NCBI RefSeq assembly: GCF_965219885.1 | Contig: NZ_CBDCOT010000008.1 | Coordinates: forward strand, 310,001 to 374,000 | Origin: Curvivirga sp965219885 | GTDB lineage: Bacteria > Pseudomonadota > Alphaproteobacteria > UBA8366 > Aestuariispiraceae | Direction of reading: 5' to 3' | Length of the DNA: 64,000 bases | Part shown: positions 1-8,926 of the stretch, piece after piece | How positions within the stretch are numbered: the first letter of the stretch is position 1 | Layout of the letters: the number at the start of each line of letters is the position of its first letter | The notes under the pieces: generated by a model | Databases searched by the model: none | What the model was told of the DNA's origin: nothing | Seen by the model: the letters and a program-made list of their open reading frames with translations, nothing else | Position numbers and translations under genes: made by a program

Positions 1-925
1 AATTAATCATCAGGCCTCTATACAAATTACTGCGCAAACACAATATGACCGCGTCGCTACAATTCGCGCTGAAACCTATGGCAAAATTGTAAAGCTGGAT
101 ATGGAAGAAACTTATCCAGTTGAAAAGAACGCCTTAATTACCCAGTTGGCAATTCAAGATCGTGGATCTCAGATCAAGCGTGCAGAAGCCATTCTGGAAC
201 AACGTGAAATCGAATTTGAAGCTGCGACCAAACTTGCGAAGAAGGGATTCAACTCCCAAATCCGCAAAGCTGAGGCTTTAGCGAATCTAGAATCCGCTAA
301 ATCCGACTTACATGTGGCGCGGACTAACTATGCAAATACGAGTGTTCGAAGCCCATTTGATGGTATCATCCAAACACAAAGCGTTGAACTAGGTGACTAT
401 GTACAAGAAGGAGATCCGATTGCCACAATTGTTGACATGAACCCTATGTATATTGTGGCGTATGTTTCTGAAAAAGAAATCAATGCGATTTCATTAGACT
501 CAGAAGCAACAGGCACCCTCATCAATGGTGAACAAATCACAGGCTTGGTAAGTCATATATCCCCTACAGCCCTGGAAAGCACACGTAGTTTTGAAGTGAA
601 GGTAGAAGTGCCCAATCCTGATGGTAAAATTCTATCCGGCTTAACAGCAAGTGTGACATTGCCACTCGGTCAAACAAAGGCACATCTGCTTTCCCCCGCT
701 CTTCTTACATTAAATAATGCCGGAAATATCGGGGTTAAAACCCTTTCTGACGATGACATTGTTGAGTTTAATCTGGTCAATATTATTGAAGATACTGAAA
801 AAGGTGTCTGGGTAAGTGGCTTACCTGACAATATCCGTATCATTGCTGTCGGTCAGGAATTTGTAGCCGCAGGCGCGCAAGTAACTGCAACACCATTAAA
901 TGTAAGCAATGCTTCAAACTCTTAA
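1..925 (+). CDS. Efflux RND transporter periplasmic adaptor subunit (partial, 5' end outside window)
   Basis: Membrane-fusion protein that links the inner-membrane RND pump encoded next to it to an outer-membrane channel. The frame is open to the left edge, so the start and signal peptide lie upstream; about 307 codons are visible. Two halves of a barrel-sandwich (lipoyl-like) domain can be seen, the first around the GKIVKL stretch at about nt 80-95 and the second at the SPFDGII and GDYVQEGDP motifs at about nt 350-415. A coiled alpha-hairpin rich in Glu, Lys and Ala separates them, and a beta-barrel region follows (MYIVAYVSE). The gene ends 24 bp before the permease, so the two form an operon. 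The family call is firm; the substrate is unknown. Confidence 0.9.
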   Translation, partial: INHQASIQITAQTQYDRVATIRAETYGKIVKLDMEETYPVEKNALITQLAIQDRGSQIKRAEAILEQREIEFEAATKLAKKGFNSQIRKAEALANLESAKSDLHVARTNYANTSVRSPFDGIIQTQSVELGDYVQEGDPIATIVDMNPMYIVAYVSEKEINAISLDSEATGTLINGEQITGLVSHISPTALESTRSFEVKVEVPNPDGKILSGLTASVTLPLGQTKAHLLSPALLTLNNAGNIGVKTLSDDDIVEFNLVNIIEDTEKGVWVSGLPDNIRIIAVGQEFVAAGAQVTATPLNVSNASNS

Positions 926-949
926 GATCGATTAAGTCGGAGAAAACAC

Positions 950-3900
950 ATGTCTATAATCAGTGCCGCGTTCAATCGATCAAGAACAGCCTTATCCTTA
1001 TTGTTGTTCATTTTGATTGCTGGTGCCCTTGCCTATATCAATATTCCAAAAGAATCTGATCCGGATATCGATATTCCAATTATTTATGTCTCTCTTCATC
1101 ATGAAGGTATCTCCCCAGAAGATGCTGAGCGATTGCTTGTCCGCCCTATTGAAAAGGAAGTACGCAGTATCGAAGGCATTAAAGAAATGCGGTCTACTGC
1201 TTATGAAGGTGGTGCTAACGTTGTTTTGGAATTCGATGCCGGTTTCGATGCAGATACCGCATTGGATGATGTACGCGAGAAAGTAGATACCGCAAAGCCG
1301 GAATTACCAGATGACACCGATGAACCGTCTGTTCATGAAGTCAATCTTAGTCAATTCCCTGTTTTGGTTGTCACACTAGCAGGACAAGTACCTGAAAGAA
1401 CATTACTTCGTATTGCTGATGAATTGAAAGACGATATCGAAGCGTTACCAGCTGTACTTGAAGTCAATATCATTGGCGATCGTGATGAAGCTGTCGAAGT
1501 GATCATTGATCCAATGAAAATGGAAAGCTATAATATCAATCCTGATGAAGTTTTCACGTCATTAAGTCGCTCAAATATTTTGATTGCTGCGGGTGCGATG
1601 GATACAGGCCAAGGACGTTTCTCTGTTAAAGTTCCTGGTCTGTTTGAAAGTGCAAAAGATATTTTAGACATGCCTCTTAAGGTGGATGGGGATTCCTTGA
1701 TCCGTATAGGCGATATTGCTGAGTTACGTAAAACATTTAAAGATCCAACCAATTTTGCGCGTGTGAATGGTAAACCAGCCGTGACATTGGAAGTTTCCAA
1801 GCGTACAGGCGAAAATATCATCGACACAATTGCAAAAGTACGTGAAGTTGTAACAGCAGAGTCAGAACGCTTCCCGCCAGGTGTCCAGTTCGGGTTTAGC
1901 CAAGATAAATCCAACAATATCAAAGACATGCTAACAGATCTTCAGAATAACATTACAAGTGCAATCTTGCTTGTAATGATTGTAATTGTTGGCGCTCTTG
2001 GTTTACGTGGCGGCTTGCTTGTAGGACTAGCTATTCCTGGCTCTTTCCTAGCAGGTGTATTATTCCTCTATATCGTTGGTTTTACAGTTAACGTGGTGGT
2101 ACTTTTCGCCCTTATTTTATCAGTTGGTATGCTGGTTGATGGTGCGATTGTTGTTACTGAATATGCTGATAGAAAACTTGCTGAAGGTGAGCCAAAAGAG
2201 GTTGCTTATGGATTAGCTGCCAAACGAATGGCTTGGCCGATTATCGCATCAACTGCAACAACATTGGCTGCATTCTTACCATTGTTATTCTGGCCAGATA
2301 TTGTTGGTGAATTTATGAAATATATGCCAATCACCCTGATTGCGACATTAACCGCATCTTTGGCCATGGCATTAGTATTCATCCCAGTTTTAGGCGCGAA
2401 TTTAGCAGGTGTGTTACGTCTTGTGATTTCAATCGCCCTTGCTGTTGCTTTCGGTGCTATTGGTATGGGATTAACTGAATCTTTCCTTGGTGGTGCAGCT
2501 GCTTTAGTTGCCGTTTTATTAGCTATCCTTGGTATCTTCTTGGGGGCGAAGCTTGGCAAATTATTGGGACGTCTGTTAGAGCAAACCAATGTAGAGCCTG
2601 CGATTGCGCAAGAATTAAGTGCTGGGCATGGTGAGCAAGGTTTATCAAATGTGAAAGGTCCATCGGCCGTTTACATCAAGATGCTTCGCGGTGCATTACG
2701 TTTTCCAGGCACTTGCCTCACAGTAGGTGTCGGTATTTTGATTGGCACATACATGCTATATGGCGCAATTGGTAAAGGCGTTGAATTCTTTCCGGAAATT
2801 GAACCTGAGCTTGGAATCATTAATATCCATGCCCGCGGTAATATGTCTGTACAAGAAAAGAATTATCTTGCCGAAGAAGTTGAACGTCGTGTTCTTCAGT
2901 TGCAGGAAGAAAAAGACGAATTCAAAACAATCTATTCTTCCGCAGGTAATTTTGAGGCGCGTGACGATACCGCCGAAGATATCATTGGTAAAATACAATT
3001 AGAATTCCGTACATGGGATGAACGTCGTCCTTATACGGAAATCACTGCAGATCTTCGTGAAAGAACAGAAGATCTCACTGGTATCTGGATTGAACATCAA
3101 CAACAACGAGAAGGTCCACAACAAGGTAAACCTATCCATCTGGAATTTTCTTCCTGGAGTCCAGAACTGATTGAACCTGTTTTAGATCAGGCACGTGCCT
3201 ATCTTGAGACAGTTGATGGCCTTGTCGAAATTGAAGATAGTCGCCCTATTCCTGGGATCGAATGGGAATTGGATGTTGATCGCGCACAAGCCGCCAAATT
3301 TGGTGCAGATGTGGTCACCATCGGCAACGTAATTCAGCTGGTAACTAAGGGGATGAAAATCAGCGATTATCGTCCTGATAGCAGCGATGATGAAGTAGAT
3401 ATCCTTGCACGCTATCCTGTTGAATATCGTACTTTGAACCAATTAGATAATATTCGTATTCAAACAAGTGTAGGTTTGGTTCCTGTATCAAACTTCATCA
3501 CACGTACGCCAAAGCAAAAAACTGGCTTGTTACGTCGCACAGATGCAAAGCGTATCATGTTCCTGAAAGCTGACGTCGCAGAAGGTGTTCTCGCGGACAC
3601 CAAAGTGAAAGAAATCCAAGCTGCCATGGAGCATTTCGAATTGCCTGACGGTGTCGATGTGACCTTCAAGGGTGATAATGAAGATCAACAAAGATCACAG
3701 GACTTCTTGGTGTCCGCTTTTGCAGTCGCCCTCTTCTTGATGGCGTTGATTTTGGTAACGCAGTTTAACAGTTTCTATTCAGCTTTCTTGATCTTGTTTG
3801 CAGTTATTATGTCAACTGCGGGCGTCTTCATCGGTTTAATGGTAATAGGCCAACCATTTGGTATTGTGATGTCAGGTGTTGGCGTTATTGCTTTGGCCGG

Positions 3901-4309
3901 TATCGTTGTAAACAATAATATCGTGTTGATCGATACCTATGACCGTTTGGTTCAAACTGAAAAAGATATACGTACAGCAATCCTGTTAACTGGTGCACAA
4001 CGTTTACGTCCGGTTATGTTGACCACAATCACAACCATCCTTGGTTTGATGCCTATGGTATTGCAGGTCAATATCAACTTCGTTTCTCGTGAAATTTCAC
4101 AAGGGGCGCCCTCCACACAATGGTGGGTTCAGCTTTCAACTGCCATCGCATTTGGGTTGGCTTTTGCGACTGTATTGACGTTGGTTCTAACCCCATGTGC
4201 CTTGATGTTACGTGGTAATATCAAAGATTGGTATGAAAAACGTAAAGCAAAGAAGCTTGGAAATCCTGACACTCCTGCCCCTAATGTCGAAGTAGAAGCA
4301 GCTGAATAA
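950..4309 (+). CDS. Efflux RND transporter permease subunit
   Basis: Proton-driven inner-membrane pump of the resistance-nodulation-division superfamily, working with the adaptor encoded just upstream. The 1119-residue protein has the expected N-terminal membrane helix (about 14-32), porter domain, a TM4 region GMLVDGAIVV with the membrane Asp at D397, a second periplasmic half and a C-terminal helix bundle (SFYSAFLILF, GIVVNNNIVLID). It is longer than the usual 1000-1050 residues because residues about 487-570, between TM6 and TM7, contain two extra hydrophobic stretches (LRLVISIALAVAFGAI and the GAAALVAVLLAILGIFLGA region). A ribosome site (GGAGAA) precedes the ATG. It could export drugs, metals or lipids; the sequence does not decide. 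Confidence 0.93.
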   Translation: MSIISAAFNRSRTALSLLLFILIAGALAYINIPKESDPDIDIPIIYVSLHHEGISPEDAERLLVRPIEKEVRSIEGIKEMRSTAYEGGANVVLEFDAGFDADTALDDVREKVDTAKPELPDDTDEPSVHEVNLSQFPVLVVTLAGQVPERTLLRIADELKDDIEALPAVLEVNIIGDRDEAVEVIIDPMKMESYNINPDEVFTSLSRSNILIAAGAMDTGQGRFSVKVPGLFESAKDILDMPLKVDGDSLIRIGDIAELRKTFKDPTNFARVNGKPAVTLEVSKRTGENIIDTIAKVREVVTAESERFPPGVQFGFSQDKSNNIKDMLTDLQNNITSAILLVMIVIVGALGLRGGLLVGLAIPGSFLAGVLFLYIVGFTVNVVVLFALILSVGMLVDGAIVVTEYADRKLAEGEPKEVAYGLAAKRMAWPIIASTATTLAAFLPLLFWPDIVGEFMKYMPITLIATLTASLAMALVFIPVLGANLAGVLRLVISIALAVAFGAIGMGLTESFLGGAAALVAVLLAILGIFLGAKLGKLLGRLLEQTNVEPAIAQELSAGHGEQGLSNVKGPSAVYIKMLRGALRFPGTCLTVGVGILIGTYMLYGAIGKGVEFFPEIEPELGIINIHARGNMSVQEKNYLAEEVERRVLQLQEEKDEFKTIYSSAGNFEARDDTAEDIIGKIQLEFRTWDERRPYTEITADLRERTEDLTGIWIEHQQQREGPQQGKPIHLEFSSWSPELIEPVLDQARAYLETVDGLVEIEDSRPIPGIEWELDVDRAQAAKFGADVVTIGNVIQLVTKGMKISDYRPDSSDDEVDILARYPVEYRTLNQLDNIRIQTSVGLVPVSNFITRTPKQKTGLLRRTDAKRIMFLKADVAEGVLADTKVKEIQAAMEHFELPDGVDVTFKGDNEDQQRSQDFLVSAFAVALFLMALILVTQFNSFYSAFLILFAVIMSTAGVFIGLMVIGQPFGIVMSGVGVIALAGIVVNNNIVLIDTYDRLVQTEKDIRTAILLTGAQRLRPVMLTTITTILGLMPMVLQVNINFVSREISQGAPSTQWWVQLSTAIAFGLAFATVLTLVLTPCALMLRGNIKDWYEKRKAKKLGNPDTPAPNVEVEAAE

Positions 4310-4316
4310 TACATGT

Positions 4317-4353
4317 CCCCTCTTATTTCCAAAAATAAGAGGGGATTTTTTTT
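4317..4353 (+). terminator. Rho-independent terminator after the RND operon
   Basis: A perfect 12-bp stem (CCCCTCTTATTT at 4317-4328 pairing with AAATAAGAGGGG at 4333-4344) with a 4-nt loop is followed by an A and a run of eight T residues. It closes the adaptor-permease transcript just before the GumN-like gene. Confidence 0.93.
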
Positions 4354-4366
4354 GAGTTAAAACGAG

Positions 4367-5254
4367 ATGTTAAAAAAACTGACCCTAATCTTTATATCTC
4401 TTTCTGTCTTGTCCGCACCTGCATATGCATCGGAAAAGGTGAACCCAGCTTTATGGTTAATATCTGATCATGATAGTAAGATTTGGCTTTTTGGAACAAT
4501 TCACGCCCTAGATAAAAAAATCAAATGGCGTACACCAAAAATTACGAAGGCATTAACGGAAACAGATACTCTTTATTTAGAAGTTTCACTTGATGAAATG
4601 TCCGGTCAGAAAGCGATCGCTCTGATATCCGAATATGGTTTAAACAAAAATGGGCAAAGTTTATTTGATTTATTAACCCCCGAAACAAATACTGCGCTTC
4701 AGCAATTAATCATAAAATACAATTTACCTGAAAATTTCAAACAACAACTGACACCGATGCGCCCTTGGTTAGCAGCGCTCACCTTTCTCAACATACAGAT
4801 GATGAGCGAACAAATTGATCCTCAATCAGGTGTCGACCAGTCTTTAGAGAATGAAGCCAAGTTGTTCAAAAAAGAAATACGATATCTTGAAACAATTGAG
4901 CAGCAACTAGGATTATTCGGAAATTTATCACCAGAAGATGACTTACGTTTCTTTGAGGATTCTATTACCCAGATGGCGGATTCACCCGAAATGCTACATA
5001 CGATGTTAGATTTATGGAAAACTGGTGATACGGAAGGGCTAGCGGACTTTATGAATGTGACATTTAGTCAATTCCCCAACCTTCAGAAGTCATTTTTATT
5101 CAATCGAAATAAGAACTGGGCCAACCAAATTGATAAAATGATGAAAGGTTCAGGTAATATTTTTATTGCTGTTGGTGCAGGTCATCTAGGAGGCGAAAAA
5201 TCTGTTCAATGGTATCTTGAACAAAAGGGTTATCATATTACTCGCGTTCAATAG
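4367..5254 (+). CDS. TraB/GumN family protein
   Basis: A 295-residue exported protein. The N-terminus is a signal peptide (basic MLKKL, a hydrophobic stretch and a cut near AYA-SE at about residues 20-22). The family marks are an N-terminal GTIHAL motif at about residues 43-48 and the C-terminal VGAGHLGG motif near residue 272. These conserved Gly and His residues have led to the family being treated as likely metal-dependent peptidases (Tiki-like fold), but no bacterial substrate is settled. It follows a terminator, so it probably has its own promoter within a very short gap. Its 3' end overlaps the convergent EndoU-like gene by 17 bp. Confidence 0.82.
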   Translation: MLKKLTLIFISLSVLSAPAYASEKVNPALWLISDHDSKIWLFGTIHALDKKIKWRTPKITKALTETDTLYLEVSLDEMSGQKAIALISEYGLNKNGQSLFDLLTPETNTALQQLIIKYNLPENFKQQLTPMRPWLAALTFLNIQMMSEQIDPQSGVDQSLENEAKLFKKEIRYLETIEQQLGLFGNLSPEDDLRFFEDSITQMADSPEMLHTMLDLWKTGDTEGLADFMNVTFSQFPNLQKSFLFNRNKNWANQIDKMMKGSGNIFIAVGAGHLGGEKSVQWYLEQKGYHITRVQ

Positions 5255-5849
5255 ATATGCAGGAAGCTGATTGCTGATTACTCATCAATGGCCATGCTGT
5301 TGCTACATGCCCATTATCACGACGGAAGTAGCCATTGATAACTAAAGCCTCTCCATTCGAGCCATAACAATATTTCCCTTCATTCCTTATTGGTGCAGAG
5401 AGCCCTCCCCATTTTCCATTCTTGTAACGACAACGAACATGAGTTGCAGCATAGACAATACTATTCATCACTTGCCTTGCTGAGCAATGATCTGGAAAAA
5501 ATGTAGAGCCGCGTCTTTTTATAAACCATTCCCCCTCGTCCCAAACATAAAGTGGTGCGGCTTCATATACGCCTGTTTCACTATTCTTTCGGTCAATATC
5601 TTCTATATAGGCTGTATTGCTATCCTCCCCATTTGGGCGGTGATGATAGCCAGTACCCTTGGTTTTCTTACGATTTACATCACCACAGAAGATATGCCCC
5701 CAATCCACCTGAATGGCATGTTCCGTTTTTAATCCCTCATATTCACAAGAATGTGATACCTCTCCTGCCATAAGGCTGTCAGTAGGAACCGACGAAACTA
5801 TGGACAAAAACGTGAACATCACTATGTTTCTTGACAGATGGCTTCGCAT
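5238..5849 (-). CDS. Secreted EndoU-like nuclease-fold protein
   Basis: I start this at the third in-frame ATG (203 residues), because it gives a clean signal peptide (MRSHLSR, then a hydrophobic stretch and a cut near LMA-GE) and has GGAT about 10 nt upstream; starts at 5861 or 5873 are possible. The mature part resembles the bacterial EndoU RNase domain: H52 in GHIFCGD, H69/H70 in GTGYHH, a GVYEA stretch, RRGSTFFP at about 113-119, and a C-terminal ATAWP. The Lys usually just before the Ser motif is Arg here and the usual Tyr near the end is Trp, so activity is uncertain. Six cysteines (35, 55, 122, 140, 161, 197) suggest disulfides outside the cytoplasm. No toxin-delivery domain or immunity gene is attached. 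The domain call rests on motif recognition only. Confidence 0.6.
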   Translation of the reverse strand: MRSHLSRNIVMFTFLSIVSSVPTDSLMAGEVSHSCEYEGLKTEHAIQVDWGHIFCGDVNRKKTKGTGYHHRPNGEDSNTAYIEDIDRKNSETGVYEAAPLYVWDEGEWFIKRRGSTFFPDHCSARQVMNSIVYAATHVRCRYKNGKWGGLSAPIRNEGKYCYGSNGEALVINGYFRRDNGHVATAWPLMSNQQSASCISIERE

Positions 5850-5898
5850 GTTGTGATTCATCCAGATATACATATTTTGCCGTATAAGATTATTGATA

Positions 5899-5921
5899 AG
5901 ATCAACCTAGATATTTGATCT
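5899..5921. promoter_or_regulatory. Inverted repeat between the EndoU-like gene and uvrA
   Basis: AGATCAA at 5899-5905 and TTGATCT at 5915-5921 form a 7-bp inverted repeat with a 9-bp spacer in the short divergent region. It could be an operator for either gene. It is not an alphaproteobacterial LexA box (GTTC-N7-GTTC). Confidence 0.3.
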
Positions 5922-5961
5922 CTTATTTCAGCATAAACCCGATTTGTTTAAGGCTAAAGAC

Positions 5962-8829
5962 ATGAATAATGAAACTCCTGTAGCTGCCAATAAAAACGTG
6001 ATCAGCGTACGTGGCGCACGTGAGCATAACCTGAAAGATGTAAGTGTGGATTTACCACGAGATCAGCTTGTGGTGATTACAGGTCTATCAGGTTCAGGTA
6101 AGTCTTCTCTCGCCTTTGATACGATTTATGCAGATGGGCAGCGCCGTTATGTTGAATCCCTCTCCGCTTATGCGCGTCAATTCCTTGAAATGATGCAAAA
6201 ACCCGATGTTGATCTTATTGAGGGTTTAAGCCCTGCTATTTCTATTGAGCAAAAGACGACGTCTAAAAATCCGCGTTCGACAGTCGGCACAGTCACAGAA
6301 ATTTATGATTATATGCGTTTGTTATGGGCACGTATTGGGATTCCATATTCCCCGACCACAGGCCTTCCAATTCAAAGCCAAACAGTCACCCAAATGGTTG
6401 ACCGTATTATGGATATGGAAGAAGGAACAAAACTTTACCTTCTTGCTCCCATCGTGCGAGGTCGCAAAGGGGAATATCGTAAAGAATTCGCAGATCTACA
6501 GAAACGTGGTTTCCAACGTGCCAAAGTTGATGGTGAGTTTTATTTAATCGAAGATGTGCCTGCACTAGATAAAAAACTTAAACATAACATTGATGTGGTT
6601 GTTGATCGTGTTGTGGTGCGTGAAGGTCTAGCAACACGTTTAGCAGACTCCATAGAGACTGCACTGGATATCTCCGAAGGCCTTCTCTTTGCTGAAGATG
6701 CGACTACGGGACAGCAAACTGTCTTTTCCGCGAATTTTGCATGTCCTGAAAGTGGCTTTACAATTGAAGAAATTGAACCTCGTCTCTTTTCTTTCAACAA
6801 CCCATTTGGCGCTTGTCCTGTATGTGACGGTCTAGGCACCCATATGGAGTTTGATGAAGAACTTGTTATTCCTGATAAAGATAAGCCATTAGATAATGGA
6901 GCTATCGCGCCGTGGTCTAAGACCAGTTCACCTTACTATCGCCAAACCCTACAAGCAGTTGCCAAACATTTTGGCGAAAAACCAAACACTGCCTTTAGTA
7001 AGTTACCTAAGAAAGTTCAAAATGCTGTGCTTTACGGTACAGGCAAGGCTGAAGTTGAATTTTACTATGATGATGGATCACGCACCTATAAAACAAAGAA
7101 ACCATTTGAAGGTGTGATCAATAATATGGAACGACGTTTCCGTGAAACAGATAGTAACTGGTCACGTGATGAATTATCCAAATACCAATCTGTTCATGCT
7201 TGCGGCCATTGCCTAGGCTACAGGCTGAAAGAAGAAGCTCTTGCAGTCAAAATTGACGATAAACATATTGCCAATGTTGCTGAAATGTCGATTGCCGAAG
7301 CGGGTAAATGGTTTGATGCTGTTGGTGAAAAACTATCCGAAAAAGATCAAGAAATCGCATATCGCATTTTGAAAGAGATCAACGAACGTCTCGGATTCCT
7401 AAATAATGTGGGATTACAGTACCTTACACTCTCACGCAACTCTGGTACATTATCCGGTGGCGAAAGTCAGCGTATTCGTTTGGCAAGCCAAATCGGTTCC
7501 GGATTAACAGGCGTCTTATATGTATTGGATGAGCCCTCTATCGGCCTACATCAGCGTGACAATGATCGCCTATTAGCCACATTGAAACGTCTTCGTGATC
7601 TTGGAAATACAGTGATCGTCGTAGAACATGATGAAGATGCCATCCGTGCGGCTGATTATCTGGTTGATATGGGACCAGGCGCAGGTGTGAACGGTGGTAC
7701 CGTTGTTGCGGCGGGTACACCTGATCAAGTCTTCCAATGTCCAGATAGTGTCACAGGACAATATATTACTGGCATGATGCAAGTTCCAATTCCTGCGAAA
7801 CGTCGCAAAGCCAAGAATAACAAAAAATTGGTTCTATCTGGCGCGCGCAGTAATAACCTTAAAAAGGTCACTGCAGAAATACCATTAGGCACATTCACTT
7901 GTATCACTGGTGTGTCTGGCAGTGGGAAGTCAACATTAACCATCGAAACCTTATGGAAAGCCCTAAGTCGTGACCTAATGGGTTCACGTGAACAGCCGGG
8001 ACTTTATGATGAGTTAAAAGGTATTCAACATCTGGATAAGGTGATTGATATTGACCAATCCCCTATTGGTCGAACACCGCGCTCAAACCCGGCGACATAT
8101 ACAGGTGCCTTCACACCAATTCGTGAATGGTTTGCTGGATTACCGGAAGCCAAAACACGCGGATATGCCGCAGGACGTTTTTCTTTCAATGTAAAAGGTG
8201 GTCGTTGTGAGGCGTGCCAAGGGGATGGTGTTATCAAGATCGAAATGCATTTCCTACCCGATGTTTATGTCCAATGTGACCAATGTAAAGGCCATCGCTA
8301 TAATCGCGAAACATTGGAAGTTAAATATAAAGACAAGTCCATTTCTGACGTTTTGGATATGACAGTAGACGAAGCTGCTGAATTCTTTAAGGCTGTACCA
8401 TCCATCCGCGATAAGATGATCACTCTTCAACAAGTTGGACTTGGCTATATTAAAGTCGGTCAACAAGCTACCACTCTATCTGGTGGTGAAGCACAACGGG
8501 TGAAACTTGCTAAGGAATTAAGCCGTCGTGCGACCGGTAAAACTTTATACATCCTTGATGAGCCAACCACTGGCCTACATTTCGAGGATGTTCGCAAGTT
8601 ATTAGAAGTTCTACAAACCCTTGTTGATACTGGTAATACAGTTGTTGTTATTGAGCATAACCTTGAAGTGATCAAGACAGCTGATTGGATCATCGATATT
8701 GGACCGGACGGCGGCGATAAAGGTGGTGAAATTGTTGCTATGGGCACACCTGAAGATGTGGCCGCGGTATCTGGAAGTTATACGGGTCACTATTTGCAGC
8801 CATATCTCAGTAAACAGGCTGCTGAATAG
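5962..8829 (+). CDS. uvrA: Excinuclease ABC subunit UvrA
   Basis: DNA-damage recognition ATPase of nucleotide excision repair, acting with UvrB and UvrC in the cytoplasm. The 955-residue product has two ABC ATPase modules, each with a Walker A (GLSGSGKSS and GVSGSGKST) and a signature (LSGGESQRIRLA and LSGGEAQRVKLA). Zinc-binding CxxC pairs are seen at CPVCDG, CGHC and CEAC/CDQC. I chose the ATG at 5962 over an in-frame TTG at 5944 because AAGG lies 8 nt upstream of the ATG. The length is normal. Upstream there is a 7-bp inverted repeat but no recognisable SOS box, so regulation by LexA is not supported here. Confidence 0.98.
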   Translation: MNNETPVAANKNVISVRGAREHNLKDVSVDLPRDQLVVITGLSGSGKSSLAFDTIYADGQRRYVESLSAYARQFLEMMQKPDVDLIEGLSPAISIEQKTTSKNPRSTVGTVTEIYDYMRLLWARIGIPYSPTTGLPIQSQTVTQMVDRIMDMEEGTKLYLLAPIVRGRKGEYRKEFADLQKRGFQRAKVDGEFYLIEDVPALDKKLKHNIDVVVDRVVVREGLATRLADSIETALDISEGLLFAEDATTGQQTVFSANFACPESGFTIEEIEPRLFSFNNPFGACPVCDGLGTHMEFDEELVIPDKDKPLDNGAIAPWSKTSSPYYRQTLQAVAKHFGEKPNTAFSKLPKKVQNAVLYGTGKAEVEFYYDDGSRTYKTKKPFEGVINNMERRFRETDSNWSRDELSKYQSVHACGHCLGYRLKEEALAVKIDDKHIANVAEMSIAEAGKWFDAVGEKLSEKDQEIAYRILKEINERLGFLNNVGLQYLTLSRNSGTLSGGESQRIRLASQIGSGLTGVLYVLDEPSIGLHQRDNDRLLATLKRLRDLGNTVIVVEHDEDAIRAADYLVDMGPGAGVNGGTVVAAGTPDQVFQCPDSVTGQYITGMMQVPIPAKRRKAKNNKKLVLSGARSNNLKKVTAEIPLGTFTCITGVSGSGKSTLTIETLWKALSRDLMGSREQPGLYDELKGIQHLDKVIDIDQSPIGRTPRSNPATYTGAFTPIREWFAGLPEAKTRGYAAGRFSFNVKGGRCEACQGDGVIKIEMHFLPDVYVQCDQCKGHRYNRETLEVKYKDKSISDVLDMTVDEAAEFFKAVPSIRDKMITLQQVGLGYIKVGQQATTLSGGEAQRVKLAKELSRRATGKTLYILDEPTTGLHFEDVRKLLEVLQTLVDTGNTVVVIEHNLEVIKTADWIIDIGPDGGDKGGEIVAMGTPEDVAAVSGSYTGHYLQPYLSKQAAE

Positions 8830-8836
8830 TTCCAAT

Positions 8837-8862
8837 ACCCCTTGAAGAACTGGCTTCGGGGG
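8837..8862 (+). other. Imperfect GC-rich hairpin after uvrA
   Basis: CCCCTTGAAG and CTTCGGGG can pair around a short loop with two unpaired T residues. No T run follows, so this is at best a weak or Rho-assisted stop, or an mRNA 3' end stabiliser, between uvrA and trmFO. Confidence 0.25.
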
Positions 8863-8926
8863 CTTGACTTCAACCTCAGAAAGCGTCATGACCTGCCTCA
8901 AGATTTCTTGAGTTAGGATTATGATT

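Noticed and set aside
4367..5849. GumN-like and EndoU-like genes as a toxin-immunity pair
   Set aside because: They are convergent rather than in one operon, and GumN-type proteins are exported and not known as EndoU immunity proteins.
5930..5961. SOS (LexA) box before uvrA
   Set aside because: The alphaproteobacterial pattern GTTC-N7-GTTC (or its complement) is not present between the divergent gene and the uvrA start.
8837..8862. Intrinsic terminator after uvrA
   Set aside because: The stem is imperfect and no T run follows; kept only as a weak hairpin.
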